Origin: Verrucomicrobiota bacterium
GTDB lineage: Bacteria > Verrucomicrobiota > Verrucomicrobiia > Verrucomicrobiales > DEV007
Direction: 5' to 3'
Length of the DNA stretch: 7,687 nucleotides
Assembly (NCBI GenBank): GCA_020629815.1
Contig: JAHDCN010000132.1
Span: 1-7,687, forward strand
Numbering within the stretch: the stretch's first letter is position 1; each line of letters begins with the position of its first letter. The position numbers were made by a program, and so were the translations under genes. Under the pieces are notes generated by a model. The model made no database searches and was not told the origin of the DNA. It saw only the letters and a list, made by a program, of their open reading frames with translations. Positions 1 through 5,702 of the stretch are shown in pieces.

Positions 1-2567
1 TAATCGCCTTGGGAATCTTCTGCGCTACAGGGGTGCAAGCACAGAAGAAAAACGTGGTGGCTCCGTCTACGCCGGACACCACGACCGCGGAAAAGAACGA
101 CAACCAGAGGCGAGGCCTCTTTAATCGCGTTTTCTTCAGGGATCGTCAGACCACTCAGCCTGGCGGTGTTTACACCGACGAGGTTCATGGTGTCTACATG
201 GATCGCGAAAGTGATACGATCGATGCGCGTGTTGATCCAAGCTGGGAAGCTGGGACCACAACCCGTGAAAACGATCCCGTTGACCGCTATCCTCATATTC
301 CAGGATACAATACGATCAAAAACAGCTCACAAAAGGACATTGAGCTTTTGATTGAGCAGATTTATCAAGGCTACGAGGACCGGATTTCGCTAATGAATCC
401 ACCCGATCTGAATCGCATGATGGAGCGCGAAAAGGGTGCTCAGTATGTGAATGCGGATGAGACTGTTTGGCATGAAGCGGTTCGGGGCCGCATTTGGCCG
501 GAGCAGGGGGTGGTTCAGCATTCCGTGGATGACGTTTACATTCGCGTGTTGGAGTACTCGCATCAGGTGAAGGTATTCCGTGATCTGCCTTTGATCCGTG
601 AGACTGGAATTCAAGAGGCTGACGGCGAATTTGATACGAATATTTTCTTTGACGGTCGCTTGATTAATAAGAACGAGCCAAATGGGTCCACTCTTCTTAG
701 TGGTCGTCCCGGGGGTGTTCGCTACAAGGAGAGTAACGATTATATCGAAGGCGGTTTGCGGAAAAAGTTCTACACCGGGACAGAAATGACGCTGAGTAAC
801 CGTCTTTCTACTCTCGATAACAATTCCACCTACCTGAATCCAAATCATCAGGGTGCTTCCGAGTTTACTCTATCGGTTGTGCATCCTTTGCTTGAGGGTG
901 GTGGGTATCATTATAACCACTCCAAGATCAAAATTGCTAAGTATGATGCGCGGATGGCGTCCAGTGAGTTTGTTCGTCAGCTTCAGGCTCACTTGATTGA
1001 GGTAAACCGTGCCTATTGGACTCTTTTCTATGCCCGAGCTGCTTACCTTTTGAATAAGGATATCGTGGTTGATACTCAGGAGATCCTTGCCCAGCTGGAA
1101 GAGCGGTCAGATCTCGATGCTCTCGAGAGTGAGGTTCTTCGTGCTCGCGCTTCTTTGATGAATCGTCAGACTGGTTTGAATCGCGCCGAAATGGCTGTTC
1201 GAAACGCTGAGGAGCGTCTGCGGGCCTTGGTGAATGACCCTGATCAGGATATTGGTTCAAATATCGAAATGATCCCGGCGAGTCGCCCGGTCTTCTCTTT
1301 CTACAGGGATGATGTCCGCAAGGTTGCGACTGATGCTTTGCGTAACCGCCCTGAGATTATGCAGGGTTTCGATCAGCTTCGTACAGCTATCGTGCGCCGC
1401 GATATGTCCAAGAATGAAAAGTGGCCGACTTTGAACCTTGTTGCGGAAATGATGCTTAGCGACATTGAGCCAAACGATCAGGCTGGGCGTGCATTTCAGG
1501 ATCAGTTCGGTGACGGCACTGGATACAACATTGGTTTCCAGTTTGAGCAGCCATGGGATAATGATACTGACCGCGCTAAGTTGCTTCGTCGTGAGATTGA
1601 ACTCCGTCAGCAGGCGAATCAGCTGAAAGCTACGATTGATACTGTTTTGCTCGAAGCTGTCGTTACCTACCGCGAATTGGTGACCTCTTATCGCGATATG
1701 CAAGGCCGGTTCGATAGCTTACGTGCGAGTCGGGAAGAATTGCGCCAGCTGAAGGATCGTCTTGAAATCGATACAGAAGAAGAAGGTGGCCGGACCACGG
1801 CTTCTCAGTTGCAGTTGATACTCGACTCAATGGACCGTCTGCAGAATGCTGAGGATTCCTTCTTGGATACTGTTGTGGCTTACAATGCTTCTTTTGCAGG
1901 TTTGGAACGTGCTCGCGGGACGCTGCTTCGCTCTGAGGGTGTAACGATTGAAAGGGTTCGTGATACAGATGACACTCACCCTGTCTACGAGGTGGAGCGT
2001 CTTCAGTTGAGCAAGGGGGTGAACACTAGTGGTCCGAAGAACGGTAAAGCTGCTGGTAAGTTTGTGAATTACTACCCGGAGAATAATTACGCTGCTGGTA
2101 GTATTCCGCCGCCTCCTGTGAACGTTGCTGAGAGTACGGCTCCAGCAGCTCCTGCGCCAGCGCCTGAGAACGATGCTCTTCTTGCTGATAGTAACGAGGA
2201 CATTTACGAAGTTCTCGCCCCGTTGGATCAGAGTTTGAATGGTGGTGGAGCTGAGCAGGGTCACAACACGCTGCTGAGCAAGTTGCGGACAAAGTTTGCG
2301 AAGAAGCCTGCTCAAGCAGGTAGCTGGGATTCGGTTGTTGAGCAGCCTGCCTCTTCCGTTCCTGCGCCAGCGCCAGTTGTAGCCGCACCGGTGGTAGCTA
2401 CTCCTCCTGCCGCGGCTACGGTTGCAGTTCCGGTGGCTGCTCCTGTTTCTACAGGAGAAGAAATCTTCAAGAAGATGGAAGTGCGTGCTGTTCCGACAGA
2501 TGGAGCGGAGCAAAAGAAGAATCCTTTCAAGAATTTGAAATTCTCAAAGCCTCGTTCGGGACGTTAG
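1..2567 (+). CDS. TolC-family outer-membrane efflux protein with long N- and C-terminal extensions (5' end outside window)
   Basis: The frame is open to the window edge (first full codon at 3) and ends at TAG 2565-2567. The TTG at 9 is not the real start: the codons around it encode the hydrophobic end of a signal peptide with a signal-peptidase-I-like site (GVQA|Q), so the true start lies upstream. Residues below count from TTG 9. Residues 12-170 are an unusual N-terminal extension. Residues 172-410 form the first TolC repeat, with helix pairs around EVNRAYWTLFYARAAYLL (331-348) and a helix ending RALVNDPD (405-412). Residues 440-645 form the second repeat, with RNRPEI (445-450), WPTLNL (472-477) and a terminal helix ending GLERARGTLL (631-640). 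About 200 further residues follow, rich in Pro/Ala (700-720, 780-815) with a basic end. Typical TolC proteins are about 430-500 residues, so this one is nearly double. The family forms trimeric outer-membrane channels with a periplasmic tunnel, docked to HlyD-type adaptors such as the one encoded downstream. Family assignment is firm; the substrate is unknown. Confidence 0.9.
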   Translation, partial: IALGIFCATGVQAQKKNVVAPSTPDTTTAEKNDNQRRGLFNRVFFRDRQTTQPGGVYTDEVHGVYMDRESDTIDARVDPSWEAGTTTRENDPVDRYPHIPGYNTIKNSSQKDIELLIEQIYQGYEDRISLMNPPDLNRMMEREKGAQYVNADETVWHEAVRGRIWPEQGVVQHSVDDVYIRVLEYSHQVKVFRDLPLIRETGIQEADGEFDTNIFFDGRLINKNEPNGSTLLSGRPGGVRYKESNDYIEGGLRKKFYTGTEMTLSNRLSTLDNNSTYLNPNHQGASEFTLSVVHPLLEGGGYHYNHSKIKIAKYDARMASSEFVRQLQAHLIEVNRAYWTLFYARAAYLLNKDIVVDTQEILAQLEERSDLDALESEVLRARASLMNRQTGLNRAEMAVRNAEERLRALVNDPDQDIGSNIEMIPASRPVFSFYRDDVRKVATDALRNRPEIMQGFDQLRTAIVRRDMSKNEKWPTLNLVAEMMLSDIEPNDQAGRAFQDQFGDGTGYNIGFQFEQPWDNDTDRAKLLRREIELRQQANQLKATIDTVLLEAVVTYRELVTSYRDMQGRFDSLRASREELRQLKDRLEIDTEEEGGRTTASQLQLILDSMDRLQNAEDSFLDTVVAYNASFAGLERARGTLLRSEGVTIERVRDTDDTHPVYEVERLQLSKGVNTSGPKNGKAAGKFVNYYPENNYAAGSIPPPPVNVAESTAPAAPAPAPENDALLADSNEDIYEVLAPLDQSLNGGGAEQGHNTLLSKLRTKFAKKPAQAGSWDSVVEQPASSVPAPAPVVAAPVVATPPAAATVAVPVAAPVSTGEEIFKKMEVRAVPTDGAEQKKNPFKNLKFSKPRSGR

Positions 2568-2587
2568 TCCAGAGTTAAAGCTTTCCG

Positions 2588-2619
2588 AAAGGCGGCATCC
2601 GGTGGATGTCGCCTTTTTT
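2588..2619 (+). terminator. Rho-independent terminator after the TolC-family gene
   Basis: A 13-base arm (2588-2600, AAAGGCGGCATCC) pairs with 2604-2616 (GGATGTCGCCTTT) around a 3-base loop. There is one G-U wobble and no mismatch. A run of six T lies at 2614-2619, partly inside the 3' arm. It begins 21 bases after the stop codon. It should end the upstream transcript and make the secA-like gene start a new transcription unit, unless read-through is substantial. Confidence 0.88.
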
Positions 2620-2683
2620 GTTACCCCTGATGAAATGATTGCTGCGGGGAGCGATTTCGGTTACGTTTTCACCCTTCCCTCCG

Positions 2684-4645
2684 ATGAAAATTTCCACTCT
2701 TTTGCGGCAATACGACAGGGCTTCTTATATGAAGGCCTCTGCTCGTCAGTCTTGGGATCAGGTTTTTAATCGTGAAGATGCGAAACCGGATAAGGACAGG
2801 TTGAAGATTATCAATGGGATGGCCGATGAAATTCGTGCCATGAGCGACGAGGAGATTGTGGCCGAGGTGGATCAGTTGCGGGAAGAGCTGCAATCCGGTC
2901 AGCGTACCCTGGGTAGCACCGTGGAGCGGGGCTTTGCTCTGCTCCGTGAAGGGACAATGCGGGCCATTGGTATGTTTCACTATGACGTGCAAATTCTAGC
3001 GGGGCTGGCTTTGGTTCGAGGGGGGATTTCAGAGATGGCGACAGGTGAGGGGAAAACGCTCGCGGTTTCTCTTCCGGCATTCATTTTCGCTCTGGATGGA
3101 AAAGGTGTCCATGTGGTGACAGTAAACAGTTACTTGGCCGAACGTGATTATGAATTCTCCAAGCCGATTTTCGATTTCTTCGGGATCAGCATCGACTATC
3201 TACCAGAGGGGAAAGACGCGACTCCCGAGGGTAAAAAAGCAGCCTATGAAGCCGAGATCACCTATGGGGTCGGCTATGAATATGGCTTCGACTACATGAA
3301 GGATCAGCTGGCTCGCATGCGACATCCTGATAGTGGACCCGGCGAGGAGCTTCGCTTTGCGATTCTTGGAAAAGACCGCCCGGAACCGGATGTAAATCAG
3401 CGAGGACTTGCTTACGCGATTATCGATGAGGTAGACAGTGTGTTGATCGACGAGGCGGGTAGTCCACTGTTGATCAGTGAGGCAGCAGATTCGACAGAAG
3501 GGTTCGAGCAGGTATTTCATGCGGCTAAGGAGTTTGCCGGACGTATGATGGAGGACGAGCATTTCACCATCGACAGCAACACCCGTGCGGTGGAGTTAAC
3601 CGAGTTTGGCAAAAGGGAGCTGTTTCGTGACCACGGAGCGGTGCCCTGGAGTAAGCTCCGGCGTCCGTGGGAGACTTATGTGGTGAACGCTCTAAAAGCG
3701 AAGCACATCTTCAAGCGCGATGAGCAGTACATCGTGGTCGATAATTCTGTGGTGATTGTCGATGAGTTTACTGGTCGGCCGTTTCCTGATCGGAGTTGGC
3801 GTGAAGGCCAGCACCAGGCCGTCGAGGCTGAGGAGGATTGTGAAATCAGGCCGGAATCGGATTCCGCAGCCAGTATGACTCGGCAGCGTTTCTACGCCAT
3901 GTATGAGCGGATCTGTGGGTTGACGGGAACCGGGATGGAAAGTGGCGGAGAATTTTGGCGCTTTTTCGAAATGCCGGTGATGCCGATCCCTTTGCATCAG
4001 CCGAGTCAGCGGGTGGTTCATCCCGAGCGCGTGTTTGTGGATGTGGAGTCCCGTGACCAGGCGATTGTTAACGATATTGCTTCCCGCTACAAGGATGGCC
4101 AACCAATTCTGGTGGGAACCAGAACCATCGTCGATAGCGAACGAATTGCAGGGCTTCTCGAAGAGGCAGGGGTGACGCATCAGGTGCTCACCGCCAAGCA
4201 TGATGAGGCGGAAAACGAAATCCTCGCGACCGCCGGTGAAAGCGGCAGTGTCTTGATAGCCACCAATATGGCCGGTAGGGGGACTCATATCGGTTTATCC
4301 GATGAGGCGAAAGAAGCCGGTGGTTTGCACGTGATCCAGGTGGAACGCAACGAATCCGTGCGAATTGATAGGCAACTGGTTGGCCGTGGAGCACGACAAG
4401 GGCAGCCGGGCTCGGCGCAGGCCTTCGTTTCTGCTGAGGATTATATTATCGATTCCTATTCCCCGGAGGCAGGCAAGCAGCTCCGTCGGGCCCGTGCCGA
4501 CGAAAACGGAGAGCTTTCCGGAAGTCATTCCAAAATTTTTGATCGGGTTCAGGCCGAAGTAGAGCGGGCCCGTTACGAGATGCGACTAAACATGGCCGAG
4601 CGCGACAAGTGGCTCGACGAAACTAAAGAATCACTGGCACGATGA
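2684..4645 (+). CDS. SecA-like preprotein translocase ATPase, tail-less paralogue
   Basis: SecA ATPases push unfolded preproteins through the inner-membrane SecYEG channel. Counting from ATG 2684 (653 aa), the order is: N-terminal helical region; first nucleotide-binding domain with Walker A MATGEGKT (118-125) and Walker B DEVD (248-251); preprotein-crosslinking domain (about 266-355); IVDEFTGR (358-365); second nucleotide-binding domain with LTGTG (413-417), NMAGRGTHI (528-536) and QLVGRGARQGQPGS (564-577); then one helix (about 618-653) matching the start of the helical scaffold. The protein stops there. The helical wing, two-helix finger and C-terminal zinc tail of full-length SecA (E. coli, 901 aa) are absent. 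Relative to housekeeping SecA, GRGTD reads GRGTH and RGRSGRQGD reads VGRGARQGQ, and about 20 extra residues precede the Walker B strand. The stop overlaps the adaptor ATG. Start choice: TTG 2639 gives 668 aa, ATG 2684 looks most natural, and ATG 2729 has the best Shine-Dalgarno (AGGG, 8 bases upstream). The SecA family is certain. A specialised role, rather than housekeeping, is inferred. Confidence 0.92.
   Translation: MKISTLLRQYDRASYMKASARQSWDQVFNREDAKPDKDRLKIINGMADEIRAMSDEEIVAEVDQLREELQSGQRTLGSTVERGFALLREGTMRAIGMFHYDVQILAGLALVRGGISEMATGEGKTLAVSLPAFIFALDGKGVHVVTVNSYLAERDYEFSKPIFDFFGISIDYLPEGKDATPEGKKAAYEAEITYGVGYEYGFDYMKDQLARMRHPDSGPGEELRFAILGKDRPEPDVNQRGLAYAIIDEVDSVLIDEAGSPLLISEAADSTEGFEQVFHAAKEFAGRMMEDEHFTIDSNTRAVELTEFGKRELFRDHGAVPWSKLRRPWETYVVNALKAKHIFKRDEQYIVVDNSVVIVDEFTGRPFPDRSWREGQHQAVEAEEDCEIRPESDSAASMTRQRFYAMYERICGLTGTGMESGGEFWRFFEMPVMPIPLHQPSQRVVHPERVFVDVESRDQAIVNDIASRYKDGQPILVGTRTIVDSERIAGLLEEAGVTHQVLTAKHDEAENEILATAGESGSVLIATNMAGRGTHIGLSDEAKEAGGLHVIQVERNESVRIDRQLVGRGARQGQPGSAQAFVSAEDYIIDSYSPEAGKQLRRARADENGELSGSHSKIFDRVQAEVERARYEMRLNMAERDKWLDETKESLAR
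4642..4645 (+). other. ATGA stop/start overlap coupling secA-like gene to adaptor gene
   Basis: The adaptor start (ATG 4642-4644) shares bases with the TGA stop of the secA-like gene (4643-4645). No convincing Shine-Dalgarno precedes this ATG, so translation probably depends on ribosomes terminating on the secA-like frame. This is strong evidence that the two proteins are made together, in similar amounts. Confidence 0.9.
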
Positions 4646-5523
4646 AAACAATCAAAACTATCCTCCTATTCACGTTTCTTGTTCTGCCCTTTGCTTTGAA
4701 AGGGCAGGAAAAGACAGTCCTGGGCTACCTTGCCCCGGCTGAGAGTATTGAAATGGATTTCGCCCAGGCAGGCGTCATTGGGAAGATTTACCTGAAAGAA
4801 GGTCAGGCGGTCAAGCAAGGCGAGCCTATCCTTCAGCTGCAGGCCGAAGTGCTCCAAGCGCAGCTGGCGATTGCACAGGCACAGGCCAATGACTCATCCG
4901 CGATATCTGTGGCCAATGCGGAATTGAAAAAGACCAGTTCCCGCTACAGCAAGTTGTCTGCTTTGAGGAGTCGTGGAACCGCTCATTCCGGGGAGATTGC
5001 CACAGCCCTAGCCGACAAGGAAAAGGCTCAAGGTAATTTGTCCATGGCGAACCTGGATAAGAAAATCGCCGGGCTTCGGGTCATTGAAATTCAGAAGCAG
5101 ATCGATGAACGAACCCTGAAAAGTCCCATTAATGGAATTATCATCGAAATTAATCGTGATGTCGCCGAGTCTGTCAGTACTCGACAGGGCGAGGATAAGT
5201 CTTTGGTGAAGGTGGCTGATATCAGCCGACTGAAACTGGAAGTGCCAGTTCCCAATACTTTCGAGGCGCAACTTAAGGTCGGAAACCTGATGAAAGTCCG
5301 GGTTTTGAATCAATCCAGCCTGAGCGGAGACCGGTCTGATGCAGCTACTGAGGTTACCGGGGTGATCGACTTTATCTCGCCGGAAACTGACGCAGCAAGT
5401 GAGACGATTCGGACAATCCTGATGATCGATAATGGTAGCGGCGCACTAAGAGCAGGGACTCACGCCTTATTGGTCTTGGAAACGCCATCTCCAGCTTTGA
5501 GCGAAGCGAACTCGGCTGAATAA
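4642..5523 (+). CDS. HlyD/RND-type periplasmic adaptor (membrane fusion protein)
   Basis: This 293-residue protein has a Sec-type N-terminus: two Lys in the first five residues, a hydrophobic stretch at 7-19, and possible cleavage near LKG|QE. There is no lipobox Cys, so lipid anchoring is not indicated; the N-terminus could remain as a membrane anchor. A first half-lipoyl motif lies at 42-68 (AGVIGKIYLKEGQAVKQGE, then PILQL). An alpha-helical hairpin follows at about 68-155, rich in Ala, Gln, Lys and Leu. The second half-lipoyl is at 158-180 (TLKSPINGIIIEI). A beta-barrel with LKLEVPVPNTFEAQLKVGN lies at 197-215, and VTGVIDFISPETDAASETI at 238-256 is typical of RND-type adaptors. At 293 residues it is shorter than the usual 350-400 and probably lacks much of the membrane-proximal domain. 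Such adaptors bridge an inner-membrane pump and a TolC channel. No pump is encoded here; the co-translated partner is the SecA-like ATPase. The family call is firm; the partner assignment is inference. Confidence 0.88.
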   Translation: MKTIKTILLFTFLVLPFALKGQEKTVLGYLAPAESIEMDFAQAGVIGKIYLKEGQAVKQGEPILQLQAEVLQAQLAIAQAQANDSSAISVANAELKKTSSRYSKLSALRSRGTAHSGEIATALADKEKAQGNLSMANLDKKIAGLRVIEIQKQIDERTLKSPINGIIIEINRDVAESVSTRQGEDKSLVKVADISRLKLEVPVPNTFEAQLKVGNLMKVRVLNQSSLSGDRSDAATEVTGVIDFISPETDAASETIRTILMIDNGSGALRAGTHALLVLETPSPALSEANSAE

Positions 5524-5531
5524 AAGTAAAT

Positions 5532-5549
5532 TCTAGTGAGTCTAGTAGG
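5532..5549 (+). repeat. Tandem imperfect 9-mer downstream of the adaptor gene
   Basis: TCTAGTGAG (5532-5540) is followed directly by TCTAGTAGG (5541-5549); the first six bases are identical. It lies just after the adaptor stop codon. It may be two half-sites for a DNA-binding protein or simply chance, because it is short. Confidence 0.3.
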
Positions 5550-5612
5550 CTTGGAGGTTTGCTGGTTCAGTTTGTTTTACTTAAAGAAAAAGGACCAAAG
5601 CAGGAAAATTGC

Positions 5613-5702
5613 TTGCAAGGGGGAGAGCCATTCGCTCTCATGGTAGCCAGTGGGGAGTGTTTCTCGGGACAGAGGCCTCCACTTTGAAATTGACCACTTG
5701 CT
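5613..5702 (+). promoter_or_regulatory. Putative structured 5' leader of the barrel/beta-helix gene
   Basis: Hairpin 1 is GAGAGC (5623-5628), loop CATTC, GCTCTC (5634-5639): a perfect 6-bp stem. Hairpin 2 pairs AGTGGGG (5649-5655) with CTCCACT (5677-5683) with one G-U, and has an inner 4-bp stem (5662-5665 with 5672-5675, closing on a G-U). Neither is followed by a T-run, so they do not look like terminators. The second ends 19 bases before the ATG. I recognised no known riboswitch consensus and no convincing -35/-10 pair in 5524-5702. A 15-codon ATG frame (5640-5687) runs through it without a well-placed ribosome site. Confidence 0.3.

Noticed and set aside
2440..2457. Perfect 7-bp inverted repeat CTCCTGT / ACAGGAG inside the TolC gene
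   Set aside because: It lies within coding sequence, has no T-run, and is of a size expected by chance.
1827..2513. 228-codon minus-strand frame opposite the TolC tail
   Set aside because: It is an Arg/Ser-rich product typical of the antisense of a biased coding region; the + strand TolC frame explains the region fully.
2639..2667. Possible promoter TTGCTG (2639-2644) with TACGTT (2662-2667), 17-base spacer
   Set aside because: The -10 matches consensus at only three of six positions; too weak to annotate.
3692..4288. 198-codon minus-strand frame inside the secA-like gene
   Set aside because: It lies antisense to conserved SecA motifs, and its product shows no recognisable domain.
5640..5687. 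15-codon upstream open frame in the leader
   Set aside because: No well-placed ribosome site and no recognisable regulatory peptide pattern; mentioned only within the leader entry.
5613..5690. Known riboswitch (cyclic-di-GMP, cobalamin, TPP) in the leader
   Set aside because: I looked for the conserved cores of these classes by eye and did not find them.
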